Shown: positions 44,269 through 53,393 of the stretch, piece by piece
Layout of the letters: every line of letters starts with the position of its first letter
How positions within the stretch are numbered: the first letter of the stretch is position 1
Source of the DNA: Tamlana sp038148895
GTDB lineage: Bacteria; Bacteroidota; Bacteroidia; Flavobacteriales; Flavobacteriaceae
Reading direction: 5' to 3' (one strand)
Length of the DNA stretch: 64,000 nucleotides
NCBI GenBank assembly: GCA_038148895.1
Contig: JBBVGQ010000001.1
Program-made: the position numbers and the translations under genes
The notes under the pieces: model-generated
The model's database searches: none
The model's input: only the letters and a program-made list of their open reading frames with translations
What the model was told of the DNA's origin: nothing

Positions 44269-44760
44269 ATGGATATAAAAGAGATTCAAAACTTAATCAA
44301 GTTTGTGGCCAAATCTGGTGCAAGTGAGGTTAAATTAGAGATGGATGACGTAAAAATCACCATTAAAACGGGGTCGGATTCATCAGGTAGTCCAGCGGTA
44401 CAATACGCACCGGTTCCAGCTCAAATACCACAACAGGTAGTTGCAGCTCCACAAGCAGAGGCAGCAACTCCAGCTAAAGCGGCAGAACCAGCGGCACCTT
44501 CGACAGCAACAGATTCAAAATATATTACAATAAAATCTCCAATAATTGGAACATTCTATAGAAAACCGGCTCCAGACAAACCTTTATTTGTTGAGGTTGG
44601 GCAAACAATTGCAGAAGGTGACGTGCTTTGTATTATTGAAGCCATGAAACTTTTCAACGAAATAGAATCAGAAGTTTCTGGAAAGATTGTTAAAATATTA
44701 GTTGATGATTCATCTCCGGTTGAATTTGATCAACCATTATTTTTAGTAGACCCATCTTAA
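44269..44760 (+). CDS. accB: Biotin carboxyl carrier protein of acetyl-CoA carboxylase
   Basis: 163 aa. N-terminal helix (MDIKEIQNLIKFVAKSG), an Ala/Pro-rich linker (about 47-80), then the biotinyl domain with K127 in CIIEAMKLFNEIE. Carries carboxybiotin from AccC to the carboxyltransferase. Followed after 96 bp by accC; that gap contains an odd TCTAAT-rich tract. Confidence 0.95.
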   Translation: MDIKEIQNLIKFVAKSGASEVKLEMDDVKITIKTGSDSSGSPAVQYAPVPAQIPQQVVAAPQAEAATPAKAAEPAAPSTATDSKYITIKSPIIGTFYRKPAPDKPLFVEVGQTIAEGDVLCIIEAMKLFNEIESEVSGKIVKILVDDSSPVEFDQPLFLVDPS

Positions 44761-44765
44761 CTTTA

Positions 44766-44850
44766 GATTATTAGATCGCTCGGTTGTTAGGTCTTTACCC
44801 ATCTAATAATCCAATAGTCAAATAATCCAAATGTCTAATTATCTAATACA
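44766..44850. repeat. Degenerate TCTAATNATC-type tract between accB and accC
   Basis: Repeated short words such as TCTAATAATCCAATAGTC and TGTCTAATTATCTAAT, plus the inverse form TTAGATTATTAGAT. It resembles the tract at 57629-57656 (CTAACAATCTAATAAGTC). Confidence 0.5.
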
Positions 44851-44856
44851 AGAAAG

Positions 44857-46212
44857 ATGTTTAAAAAAATATTAATTGCCAATAGAGGTGAAATTGCACT
44901 TCGTGTAATTAGAACCTGTAAAGAAATGGGCATTAAAACCGTTGCCGTTTACTCTACTGTAGATGCAGAAAGCTTACATGTTAAGTTTGCAGACGAAGCG
45001 GTTTGTATTGGGCCTCCGCCAAGTAGTGAGTCTTATTTAAAAATGTCCAATATCATATCAGCTGCCGAAATCACTAATGCAGATGCCATTCACCCAGGCT
45101 ATGGGTTTTTGTCTGAAAACGCCAAATTTTCAAAAATTTGCGAAGAGCACGGTATTAAATTTATAGGCGCCGACCCAGAGATGATTGATAAAATGGGTGA
45201 TAAGGCCAATGCCAAAGCAACCATGAAAGCTGCTGGTGTGCCATGTGTACCGGGCAGCGACGGTGTTATAAAAGATTTTAAGGAGTGTGAAAAAATCGCT
45301 AAGGAAACAGGCTACCCTGTTATGCTAAAGGCTTCAGCTGGAGGCGGTGGAAAAGGAATGCGTGGCGTTTTTAAACCCGAAGATTTAAAGGCTGCTTGGG
45401 ATTCAGCAAGACAAGAAAGCAAGGCTGCATTTGGCAATGATGATATGTACATGGAGAAACTTATTGAAGAGCCAAGACATATAGAAATTCAAGTTGTGGG
45501 CGATTCCAGAGGAAAAGCATGTCATTTATCAGAGCGTGATTGTTCCATTCAACGTCGACATCAAAAATTAACAGAGGAAGTACCATCTCCTTTTATGACG
45601 GCTGGATTGCGTAAAAAAATGGGAGAAGCTGCTGTAAAAGCTGCTGAATACATAAAATACGAAGGTGCTGGAACTATTGAGTTTTTGGTAGACAAACACC
45701 GTAATTTCTACTTCATGGAAATGAATACGCGTATTCAAGTGGAGCACCCAATTACAGAACAGGTAATTGATTTCGATTTAATTCGCGAGCAAATTTTAGT
45801 GGCAGCGGGCGTTCCCATTTCTGGAAAAAACTATGAGCCAAAACTACATTCTATTGAATGTAGAATTAATGCCGAAGATCCTTTTAATGGCTTTAGGCCG
45901 TCGCCAGGTGTTATTACCACTTTGCATGCGCCTGGAGGCCATGGTGTTCGATTGGATACCCATGTTTATGCCGGTTACGCCATTCCACCAAACTACGATT
46001 CTATGATTGCAAAGTTAATTACTACGGCGCAAACTAGAGAAGAGGCCATTAATAAAATGAAGCGCGCATTGGATGAGTTCGTAATTGAAGGCATAAAAAC
46101 TACAATTCCTTTCCATAGACAACTGATGGATCATCCAGACTATATTGCTGGAAATTACACCACCAAATTTATGGAAGACTTTAAAATGCAAAAACCAGTA
46201 GAAGAAGAATAA
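44857..46212 (+). CDS. accC: Biotin carboxylase of acetyl-CoA carboxylase
   Basis: 451 aa ATP-grasp enzyme. N-terminal FKKILIANRGEIALRVIRT, ATP loop KASAGGGGKGMR, HLSERDCSIQRRHQK, and MEMNTRIQVEHPITE with the catalytic Glu/Arg. Carboxylates biotin on AccB using ATP and bicarbonate. Usual length. A terminator follows within 10 bp. Confidence 0.96.
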   Translation: MFKKILIANRGEIALRVIRTCKEMGIKTVAVYSTVDAESLHVKFADEAVCIGPPPSSESYLKMSNIISAAEITNADAIHPGYGFLSENAKFSKICEEHGIKFIGADPEMIDKMGDKANAKATMKAAGVPCVPGSDGVIKDFKECEKIAKETGYPVMLKASAGGGGKGMRGVFKPEDLKAAWDSARQESKAAFGNDDMYMEKLIEEPRHIEIQVVGDSRGKACHLSERDCSIQRRHQKLTEEVPSPFMTAGLRKKMGEAAVKAAEYIKYEGAGTIEFLVDKHRNFYFMEMNTRIQVEHPITEQVIDFDLIREQILVAAGVPISGKNYEPKLHSIECRINAEDPFNGFRPSPGVITTLHAPGGHGVRLDTHVYAGYAIPPNYDSMIAKLITTAQTREEAINKMKRALDEFVIEGIKTTIPFHRQLMDHPDYIAGNYTTKFMEDFKMQKPVEEE

Positions 46213-46218
46213 AAAGTG

Positions 46219-46248
46219 AAACTCCGAAAGCAATTTCGGAGTTTTTTT
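46219..46248 (+). terminator. Intrinsic terminator of the fabH-accB-accC operon
   Basis: AAACTCCGAAA-GCAA-TTTCGGAGTTT, perfect 11-bp stem with a tetraloop and T-run, just after accC. Confidence 0.92.
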
Positions 46249-46376
46249 ATGACATTATCTAAGTTCCCGAAGCTACTTTAAGCCAAGATTTTGTAATTCA
46301 CTATTTGTGAAGAGTCACAAAATCGCTTAATCCTTAATACAGTTGAAATCATCAAGGAAAATAGTACATTAGCACT

Positions 46377-47489
46377 ATGAACCTTTCGTATTGGGAAATA
46401 AAATCGTGGTTAGCCAACATAGATTTCACTGTTGTAGGTAGCGGTATTGTTGGATTAAACTGTGCATTACAATTAAAAAGCAAATTTCCTAAAGCCAATA
46501 TTTTAATTCTTGAAAAGGGCATGTTGCCTCAAGGCGCAAGCACCAAAAACGCAGGGTTTGCATGCTTCGGCAGCTTAAGTGAAATTTTAGAGGATTTAAG
46601 AAATCATACGGAAGAAGAAGTTTTTGGGTTGGTAAAAAAACGCGTAGAAGGCTTAAAGTTATTAAGACAAACTTTGGGTGATGGTAAATTGGATTACCAA
46701 CAATTGGGCGGTTATGAGTTATTTACACAACATGATGATTTGTTAGAGTTGTGTCATGCTAAAAAGGGCGAAATTAATAACCTATTAAAACCCATTTTTA
46801 AAAGCGATGTATTTGCCATAAAAGACAATATGTTCAATTTTAAGAACATCAAAGAATACTACATTTTTAATGCTTTTGAAGGTCAATTGGATACAGGAAA
46901 GATGATGGAAGCCTTGTTGAATAAAGCACAAACAAAAGGCATCAAGATTTTAAACAATATAAATGTTGAAGACTTTTCAGAAGACAATGTTTCAATAAAA
47001 ATAAAAACCAATCAATTTGAATTTTCAACTTCTAAGTTGTTCATCGCAACCAATGGGTTTGCTTCACAACTAAATATTCCAGATGTTCAGCCGGCCAGGG
47101 CACAAGTTTTAATTACAAAACCTATCAAGAACTTGCATATAAAAGGTACATTTCATTTGGATAGGGGTTATTATTATTTTAGAAATATTGACAATCGAAT
47201 TTTGTTTGGTGGCGGTCGAAACCTTGATTTTAAAACCGAAGAAACTACAAAATTCGCACAAACAGATTTAGTTCAAAACAAATTGGAAGAGCTTTTAAGA
47301 GTAACCATTCTGCCAAATATAGATTTTGAAATAGACCACCGATGGAGTGGCATTATGGGTGTTGGTAATCAAAAAAAGGCAATTGTAAAGCAGCTGTCTA
47401 ACAACGTATTTTGTGGTGTAAGACTTGGCGGAATGGGCGTAGCCATAGGCAGTTTAATTGGTAGGGAGTTAGCGGATTTATTACATTAA
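46377..47489 (+). CDS. FAD-dependent oxidoreductase (DAO family)
   Basis: 370 aa. Rossmann FAD motif FTVVGSGIVGLNCALQLKS near residue 18 and STKNAGFACFGS, typical of D-amino-acid-oxidase/glycine-oxidase-like enzymes; the C-terminal GVRLGGMGVAIGSLIGRE contacts FAD. The substrate (an amine or amino acid) cannot be read. It starts the rightward run with mtgA, whose ATG follows 1 bp after its stop. Confidence 0.85.
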   Translation: MNLSYWEIKSWLANIDFTVVGSGIVGLNCALQLKSKFPKANILILEKGMLPQGASTKNAGFACFGSLSEILEDLRNHTEEEVFGLVKKRVEGLKLLRQTLGDGKLDYQQLGGYELFTQHDDLLELCHAKKGEINNLLKPIFKSDVFAIKDNMFNFKNIKEYYIFNAFEGQLDTGKMMEALLNKAQTKGIKILNNINVEDFSEDNVSIKIKTNQFEFSTSKLFIATNGFASQLNIPDVQPARAQVLITKPIKNLHIKGTFHLDRGYYYFRNIDNRILFGGGRNLDFKTEETTKFAQTDLVQNKLEELLRVTILPNIDFEIDHRWSGIMGVGNQKKAIVKQLSNNVFCGVRLGGMGVAIGSLIGRELADLLH

Positions 47490-47490
47490 C

Positions 47491-48189
47491 ATGATAAAAA
47501 GAATTTTCAGATTTTTTTGGAAAATCCTTCGGTGGTTTTTGGTTATTTCCATAGGGTTGGTCATTTTATTTAAATGGGTGCCCGTTCCTATAACACCACT
47601 CATGGTCATTAGGGCTGTTCAACAAAAAATGGATGGCGAAAAGGTTGTTTTAAAGCAAGACTGGAAATCAATGGACAATATATCAATGAATTTGCAATTG
47701 GCCGTAATTTGTAGTGAAGACCAGAATTTTTTAACCCATAATGGATTCGATTTCAAGGCCATTGAAAAAGCTATTGAACACAATCAAAAAGGAAAACGCA
47801 TTAGAGGTGCTAGTACCATCAGTCAACAAACAGCCAAAAATGTTTTTCTTTGGCCACATCGTAGCTGGCTCCGAAAGGGTTTAGAAGCCTATTTCACATT
47901 TTTAATTGAGTTAATATGGAGCAAGCAACGTATTTTGGAAGTGTATTTAAACAGTGTTGAAATGGGCGATGGCGTTTATGGTGCCGAAGCTGCTTCGCAA
48001 TATTGGTTTAAAAAATCCACATCTAAATTGTCTAAGCAAGAAGCGGCCGCTATTGCAGCCATTTTGCCCAATCCATTACGGTATAAAGCAAACCCTGCAA
48101 GCAACTATATACAAGGCAGAAAAAACTGGATTGTGAGGCAAATGGGATTTTTTGGACCGTTGGATTTCAATAAAAAGGATGGAGAATAG
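47491..48189 (+). CDS. mtgA: Monofunctional biosynthetic peptidoglycan transglycosylase
   Basis: 232 aa. One N-terminal transmembrane helix (about 13-30) and a GT51 domain: AVICSEDQNFLTHNGFD with the catalytic Glu, RGASTISQQTAKNVFLW, and LNSVEMGDGVYGAEAAS. Polymerises lipid II glycan strands at the periplasmic face without a transpeptidase domain. The last 11 bp overlap the start of the next gene. Confidence 0.93.
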   Translation: MIKRIFRFFWKILRWFLVISIGLVILFKWVPVPITPLMVIRAVQQKMDGEKVVLKQDWKSMDNISMNLQLAVICSEDQNFLTHNGFDFKAIEKAIEHNQKGKRIRGASTISQQTAKNVFLWPHRSWLRKGLEAYFTFLIELIWSKQRILEVYLNSVEMGDGVYGAEAASQYWFKKSTSKLSKQEAAAIAAILPNPLRYKANPASNYIQGRKNWIVRQMGFFGPLDFNKKDGE

Positions 48190-48640
48190 CAAGGCGCTTA
48201 AAAGAAATCTGTTTTTTCAATGTGAAGCATTTCTAAACGTTCGATTGGAAACTGTAAAGCATACCATTGACCAAATTCAAGAAGCATTAAATTCAGAAAC
48301 TAAAAGTAGCGCAGGCGATAAGCACGAAACAGGCCGTGCCATGTTGCAGCTGGAACGCGAAAAAGCAGGGAATCAACTCGCTGAAATTGAAAAAACCAAA
48401 CAAATCCTTTCCAAAATTAATATTGAAAGCACTTCAAAAACTATTGGATTAGGCAGTGTTGTATTTACCACTCAGGCCAATTATTTTATTGCCATAAGTG
48501 CTGGAGAATTAATAGTTGAAAAACAAAAATTCTATGCTATTTCTGCAAGCACACCAATCGGCCAATTATTGCTTGGGAAAAAAGTTAATGATGAAATAGT
48601 TTTTAGGAATCAACACTTTAAAATCACTAGGATGTTATGA
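48179..48640 (+). CDS. GreA/GreB C-terminal-like protein
   Basis: 153 aa from the ATG at 48179, overlapping the mtgA stop by 11 nt. Residues ~10-80 form a coiled helical region (TVKHTIDQIQEALNSETKSS), and the last ~60 resemble the FKBP-like Gre domain (YFIAISAGELIVEKQKFYAI, then TPIGQLLLGKKVNDEI). Similar Bacteroidota proteins are often mis-named 3-oxoacyl-ACP synthases. It may bind RNA polymerase or be an unrelated Gre-fold protein; the acidic catalytic pair of GreA is not obvious. Converges on the ABC ATPase gene with a 14-bp overlap. Confidence 0.75.
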   Translation: MENSKALKRNLFFQCEAFLNVRLETVKHTIDQIQEALNSETKSSAGDKHETGRAMLQLEREKAGNQLAEIEKTKQILSKINIESTSKTIGLGSVVFTTQANYFIAISAGELIVEKQKFYAISASTPIGQLLLGKKVNDEIVFRNQHFKITRML

Positions 48641-49541
48641 TTGACAAATAAATGTCAGCGTCATTTTTTAAAGAATGCTCATGCTCAAAAAAAATCTTTT
48701 CACCTTTTAAATTAGCTTCAATAAGGTAATAATGACCCTGAAAATAACTTTCAATAACAGTAGCTTTCAAGTTAGATTTTTCAACCTCTTTTAGTTGATG
48801 CGCGTAAACAATTTGGCCATTAATGACATTGAACTCTCCAAAAAAGGAAGAAATTAAGGGTAGTTTTGGGTTTTTGAATAAAGTTTCAGGTGTGTTGTGA
48901 GCAACAATATTATTTTGGTCAAGAACAATCATATTGTCAGCAAAACCCAGAACATCTTTCTTGTCGTGCGACGCCACTATGCAGGTGATGTTTTTGTCTT
49001 TTAAATACTTAAAAAGACTTCGCCTTAAACTTTGTTTTTTAAAATTGTCGATATGACTAAAGGGTTCATCCAAAAGTATAATTTCGGGTTCTTTAGCCAA
49101 AGCTCTGGCCAATGCAACGCGCTGTTTTTGTCCGCCAGATAGCGTTTTTACCTTAGTGTTTGCAAAATCTTCAAGTTCTACCACTTTTAAAAGTTCTGCG
49201 GTACGTTCCTTTTTTTCTTCAGGATAAAAATTGGAAAGGAATTTGCCGATATTTTCTTCAACGGAAATAAAAGGCATCAAATCAAACTCTTGAGCAACAT
49301 ACTTCATAAAATCATAGCCAACAACAAGGTTGTATTTAGGGCCAAGAATTTTGTTTCCCTTCCAAAAAATATGACCTTCATCCAAATCATATTCACCGTA
49401 AAGCACCTTTAAAAGCGTACTTTTCCCAGAGCCACTTTCACCTATAATGGCAAGATTTTCACCTAGCTTGGCCTCAAACGAAACACCTTTTAAAATAGGT
49501 GTTTTTTGATATGAAAATGTAAGATTTTGTACGTTAAGCAT
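48627..49541 (-). CDS. ABC transporter ATP-binding protein
   Basis: 304 aa from the ATG at 49541. Walker A GESGSGKST, Q-loop in YVAQEFDLMPF, signature TLSGGQKQRVALARAL and Walker B IILLDEPFSHID, then an H-loop IVASHDKKD. A C-terminal ~80-residue extension after FGEFNVINGQ looks TOBE-like, as in PotA/FbpC-type importers. No permease or binding protein lies beside it, so the transported solute is unknown. A perfect -7 box sits so close that the mRNA should be nearly leaderless. Confidence 0.87.
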   Translation of the reverse strand: MLNVQNLTFSYQKTPILKGVSFEAKLGENLAIIGESGSGKSTLLKVLYGEYDLDEGHIFWKGNKILGPKYNLVVGYDFMKYVAQEFDLMPFISVEENIGKFLSNFYPEEKKERTAELLKVVELEDFANTKVKTLSGGQKQRVALARALAKEPEIILLDEPFSHIDNFKKQSLRRSLFKYLKDKNITCIVASHDKKDVLGFADNMIVLDQNNIVAHNTPETLFKNPKLPLISSFFGEFNVINGQIVYAHQLKEVEKSNLKATVIESYFQGHYYLIEANLKGEKIFFEHEHSLKNDADIYLSIITS

Positions 49542-49547
49542 AGGACA

Positions 49548-49555
49548 CAAAAATA
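49548..49555 (-). promoter_or_regulatory. -7 promoter box of the ABC ATPase gene
   Basis: Perfect TATTTTTG on the minus strand, only 6 bp from the ATG at 49541; predicts a leaderless or near-leaderless transcript. Confidence 0.5.
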
Positions 49556-49577
49556 GAATAAAAACTTGACCTTAAGG

Positions 49578-51707
49578 CTAATTCAATGTTCTGAATCCCA
49601 TATTATAAAGCGTAAAGGCAAAAACATCAGCATTATAGTCAATGACTTTACTTACTGGAGTTCCAGCACCATGTCCAGCATTGGTTTCGATTCTTATCAG
49701 CGTGGGATTATTCCCTGTTTGTTTGTTCTGTAATTCGGCAGCGAATTTAAAGCTATGTGCCGGAACAACCCTATCATCATGATCGCCAGTGGTGATTAAC
49801 GTTGCAGGATATTGTTCCCCTTTTTTCACATTGTGCAAAGGCGAATATCCTTTTAAATACTCGAACATTTCCTCGCTGTCTTCGGCGGTGCCATAATCGT
49901 ATGCCCATCCTGCACCTGCTGTGAACGTATGATAGCGGAGCATGTCCAAAACACCCACAGCGGGTAACACTACTTTAGCCAAATCTGGCTTTTGGTTCAT
50001 TACGGCACCAACCAATAACCCGCCGTTAGAGCCACCACGCAGGGCTAAATAGGACGATGAGGTATATTTGTTTTCAATTAGATATTCAGCGGCAGAAATA
50101 AAATCGTCAAACACATTTTGCTTTTGCATTTTGGTCCCTGCAAGATGCCATTTTTTACCATATTCGCCACCTCCGCGTAAATTCGGAACGGCCAAAACGC
50201 CACCAAGTTCCATCCAAACGGCATTGGTAACACTAAAACTTGGCGTTAAACTGATATTGAATCCGCCATAGCCATACAAAATGGTTGGATTTTTTCCGTT
50301 TAAATCAAGCCCTTTTTTATGAGTAATTATCATGGGCACTTTTGTCCTATCCTTAGAAGTGTAAAACACTTGATTGCTTTCGTAATTTGAACTGTTGAAA
50401 CTTATGGCTGGTTTCCAATAAATCTTGATTTCGGCAGCATCCAAATCCATTTCATAAATGCTATAAGGGGTATTGTAGTTAGTAAAATAGAAGTAATTTG
50501 TTTTTTCCTCTTTTTTACAACTAAATCCGCTTGCAGTACCCAAACCGGGGAGCTCAATGTCTTTTATAAAGGAACCATCGTACCGGTATTGTTTTACTTT
50601 AGAAATGGCATCAACCATGTAATGGGCAAACAAATAGCCGCCTCCTTTTGAAACCGTTAAAACGTTAGTTGTTTCAGGAACAAGATCAACCCAATTTTCT
50701 GGTGAAGGATTTGAAGCATCAACTGAAACAATTTTCTTGTTCGGGGCATTTAAATTGGTAACCAAAAGCAAAGTGTTCCCGTCATTATCGATAACATTTG
50801 TATCTGTGTCCGTATGGTTTAAAACTGGTTTAAATGCACTGTTTGGTTTTGAAAGGTCTTTAATAAAAAGCTTATTTCCTGAGGTTGCTACGCGAGGTGT
50901 TATAACTAAAAACCGATTATCTTCAGTAACTTTGGCATAAATATAACGGTGTTTTTCTTCAGGTGTTCCTCCAAAGATTAGGTGGTCTTCATTTTGGGTT
51001 GTTCCCAATTTATGATAATAGACTTTATGCTGGTCTGTTTTAGCCGAAAGTTCACTGCCTTTGGGTTTGTCGTAACTTGAATAGTAAAACCCTTCATTTT
51101 TGTACCACGATATTTGGGTGAATTTTATATCCGATAGCGTATCTTCAAGAATCTCTTTGCTTTCGGTATCCATTACGAGTATTTTTCTCCAATCACTACC
51201 CCCTTCAGAAATGGAGTATGCCAGTAATTTGCCATTTTTCGAAAAACTAAGACCATCCAATGAAGTTGTTCCATCTTTTGAGAATGTATTGGGGTCTAAA
51301 AATATTTCGGGCTCAACATTATCCTTTTGCCTGTAAATGATGCTTTGGTTTTGCAGACCGTCGTTTTTGGAAAAATAGAAGTAATCGCCCTCTTTATGCG
51401 GGGCACCCCGTTTTTCGTAATTCCATAAACTTGAAAGTCGGTTTTTCAATTCATCTCTAAAAGGAATCTCATTTAAATACTTATGGGTTACTTCATTTTG
51501 TGCCTTAATCCATGCCTTGGTGTGTTCACTTCTATCATCTTCAAGCCAGCGGTATGGGTCTTTTACATGAGTTCCAAAATAATTGGTTATTGTGTCATCG
51601 GTTTTGGTCTTTGGGTAATTCACGGTAATGCTGTTAGTACTTTCAGTTTCTTTTTTGCAAGCAATTATACTTATTAGCATTAGAGCGCTAATGAGAAATT
51701 TATTCAC
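49578..51707 (-). CDS. Prolyl oligopeptidase (S9), lipoprotein
   Basis: 709 aa. The signal MNKFLISALMLISIIACKKE has a lipobox Cys near residue 17. An N-terminal seven-blade propeller (about 60-430) precedes the alpha/beta-hydrolase with the nucleophile Ser in LRGGSNGGLLVGAV, Asp in TTGDHDDRVVPAHS and His in TNAGHGAG. It cleaves short peptides after proline, outside the cytoplasm. A perfect -7 box lies at 51730-51737. Length is standard for the family. Confidence 0.93.
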   Translation of the reverse strand: MNKFLISALMLISIIACKKETESTNSITVNYPKTKTDDTITNYFGTHVKDPYRWLEDDRSEHTKAWIKAQNEVTHKYLNEIPFRDELKNRLSSLWNYEKRGAPHKEGDYFYFSKNDGLQNQSIIYRQKDNVEPEIFLDPNTFSKDGTTSLDGLSFSKNGKLLAYSISEGGSDWRKILVMDTESKEILEDTLSDIKFTQISWYKNEGFYYSSYDKPKGSELSAKTDQHKVYYHKLGTTQNEDHLIFGGTPEEKHRYIYAKVTEDNRFLVITPRVATSGNKLFIKDLSKPNSAFKPVLNHTDTDTNVIDNDGNTLLLVTNLNAPNKKIVSVDASNPSPENWVDLVPETTNVLTVSKGGGYLFAHYMVDAISKVKQYRYDGSFIKDIELPGLGTASGFSCKKEEKTNYFYFTNYNTPYSIYEMDLDAAEIKIYWKPAISFNSSNYESNQVFYTSKDRTKVPMIITHKKGLDLNGKNPTILYGYGGFNISLTPSFSVTNAVWMELGGVLAVPNLRGGGEYGKKWHLAGTKMQKQNVFDDFISAAEYLIENKYTSSSYLALRGGSNGGLLVGAVMNQKPDLAKVVLPAVGVLDMLRYHTFTAGAGWAYDYGTAEDSEEMFEYLKGYSPLHNVKKGEQYPATLITTGDHDDRVVPAHSFKFAAELQNKQTGNNPTLIRIETNAGHGAGTPVSKVIDYNADVFAFTLYNMGFRTLN

Positions 51708-51729
51708 AATTGATGAATTTTGGATTTTT

Positions 51730-51737
51730 CAAAAGTA
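51730..51737 (-). promoter_or_regulatory. -7 promoter box of the S9 peptidase gene
   Basis: Perfect TACTTTTG on the minus strand, 23 bp upstream of the ATG. Confidence 0.55.
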
Positions 51738-51743
51738 AATAAA

Positions 51744-51776
51744 AAAAGCCTCTCCAAATTTAATGAAGAAGCTTTT
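51744..51776 (-). terminator. Intrinsic terminator of asd
   Basis: Minus strand AAAAGCTTCT / AGAGGCTTTT (10-bp stem with one G-U) followed by TTT, 25 bp after the asd stop. Confidence 0.75.
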
Positions 51777-51801
51777 GCTTATTGCTTTAGTTGATAAAGT
51801 G

Positions 51802-52791
51802 CTATACTAATCCTTTTTCAATTAAATATTCGGCAATTTGAATAGTATTTGTTGCAGCTCCTTTGCGCAAATTATCGGCAACAATCCACATGTTTAAGGT
51901 GTTCGGCTGCGATTCGTCTCTTCTAATTCGTCCTACAAAAACTTCATCTTTTTCATGCGCAAAAATTGGCATAGGGTAGCTGTTGGTAGCAGTATTGTCT
52001 TGAACCACAACGCCAGGAGTTTCGCTTAATAATTTACGAACTTCAGCTAAATCAAAATCGTTTTCAAACTCAACGTTTACTGATTCTGAATGCCCTCCAG
52101 AGGTTGGAATTCGAACCGCTGTGGCTGAAACTGAAAAACTTCTGTCACCCATAATTTTTTGCGGCTCACGGGCCAATTTCATTTCTTCTTTGGTGTATCC
52201 GTTTTCTTCAAAAACATCGCAGTGTGGCAATGCATTTCTTCCAATTGGGTAAGGATAGGCCATTTCGCCTTCAACACCAGCAATTTCATTTTCTAACTGA
52301 CGAACTGCTTTAACGCCAGTGCCCGAAACTGATTGGTATGTTGAAACCACAACACGTTTCATTTTGTATTTTTTGTGCAACGGGTTTAATGCCATTACCA
52401 ACTGAATGGTTGAACAGTTTGGATTGGCAATAATTTTATCGTCTTTGGTTAATACGCTTGCATTAATTTCTGGAACCACTAATTTTTTTGTTGGGTCCAT
52501 TCTCCAAGCTGAAGAGTTATCTACTACTGTTGTGCCAGCTTCTGCAAATTTTGGTGCCCACTCTAAAGAGGTCCCACCACCTGCTGAAAATAAAGCGATA
52601 TCTGGTCGCATAGAAACAGCCGTTTCAAGTCCAACAACTTTATAATCGGTGCCCTTGTAGGTTATTGTTTTTCCTACAGAGCGCTCTGAAGCAACGGGAA
52701 TTAATTCGGAAATAGGAAAATTGCGTTCTGCAAGAACTTTTAGCATCACTTCGCCAACCATACCAGTGGCACCAACAACAGCTACTTTCAT
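51802..52791 (-). CDS. asd: Aspartate-semialdehyde dehydrogenase
   Basis: 329 aa. NADP loop VAVVGATGMVGEVMLKVL, catalytic Cys in NPNCSTIQLVMAL, SVSGTGVKAVRQLENE, and the active-site His in TSGGHSESVNVEF. Reduces aspartyl phosphate in lysine, threonine, methionine and diaminopimelate synthesis. Monocistronic, with a perfect -7 box at 52820-52827 and its own terminator. Confidence 0.95.
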   Translation of the reverse strand: MKVAVVGATGMVGEVMLKVLAERNFPISELIPVASERSVGKTITYKGTDYKVVGLETAVSMRPDIALFSAGGGTSLEWAPKFAEAGTTVVDNSSAWRMDPTKKLVVPEINASVLTKDDKIIANPNCSTIQLVMALNPLHKKYKMKRVVVSTYQSVSGTGVKAVRQLENEIAGVEGEMAYPYPIGRNALPHCDVFEENGYTKEEMKLAREPQKIMGDRSFSVSATAVRIPTSGGHSESVNVEFENDFDLAEVRKLLSETPGVVVQDNTATNSYPMPIFAHEKDEVFVGRIRRDESQPNTLNMWIVADNLRKGAATNTIQIAEYLIEKGLV

Positions 52792-52819
52792 TTTTTTAAT
52801 TTTTAAAATTTTGTGAGGA

Positions 52820-52827
52820 CAAAACTA
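52820..52827 (-). promoter_or_regulatory. -7 promoter box of asd
   Basis: Perfect TAGTTTTG on the minus strand, 29 bp upstream of the ATG. Confidence 0.55.
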
Positions 52828-52851
52828 AGTATTAATTCCATTTTAGAATCT

Positions 52852-52890
52852 AAAAAAAGCCCCCATTTTTAAAAAACAGGGGCTTTTTAA
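52852..52890 (-). terminator. Intrinsic terminator of mscL
   Basis: Minus strand AAAAAGCCCC / GGGGCTTTTTTT stem followed by T-run, 36 bp after the mscL stop. Confidence 0.82.
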
Positions 52891-52926
52891 CAACAAATAA
52901 CAGGTTGTTATATTATTAACGTTTTG

Positions 52927-53328
52927 TTATTTTTTTAACAAATCTCTGATTTCGGCAAGTAAGTCTTCTTGAGAAGGGCCTTTTGGTGCTTCTGGAGCTG
53001 GCTCTTCTTTCTTCTTCATTTTGTTGATTCCTTTGATGATTAAGAACATTACAAAGGCTACAATAATAAAGTCGATTACGTTAGTTAAAAAGTCTCCCCA
53101 CAACACCGCAACTTCACCTACGGTTTCTCCAGCATCGTTTAAAGTGCCTTCGGTTATAATCCATTTTTGGTCTTTGAAGTCGGATTTGAATATTAATCCA
53201 ATTAATGGCGACACAATGCCACCGGTAAATGAGCTAACAACTTTATTAAAAGCTGCACCCATTACAAAAGCAACGGCTATATCAACCAAGTTGCCTTTCA
53301 TTGCAAAATCCTTAAACTCTTTTAACAT
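52927..53328 (-). CDS. mscL: Large-conductance mechanosensitive channel
   Basis: 133 aa. MLKEFKDFAMKGNLVDIAVAF with the GNxxDxAVAFxxGxAF pore helix, a periplasmic loop (about 50-75), a second helix FIIVAFVMFLIIKGI, and a cytoplasmic KKKEEPAPEAPKGP linker with helical end LLAEIRDLLKK. Releases solutes on hypo-osmotic shock. A perfect -7 box lies 29 bp upstream. Confidence 0.96.
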   Translation of the reverse strand: MLKEFKDFAMKGNLVDIAVAFVMGAAFNKVVSSFTGGIVSPLIGLIFKSDFKDQKWIITEGTLNDAGETVGEVAVLWGDFLTNVIDFIIVAFVMFLIIKGINKMKKKEEPAPEAPKGPSQEDLLAEIRDLLKK

Positions 53329-53357
53329 AATAACATAAATTTATAGTTAGTGATACT

Positions 53358-53365
53358 CAAAAATA
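53358..53365 (-). promoter_or_regulatory. -7 promoter box of mscL
   Basis: Perfect TATTTTTG on the minus strand. Confidence 0.55.
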
Positions 53366-53393
53366 GTTAAAAAAAATTAACATTTGATAAGTT

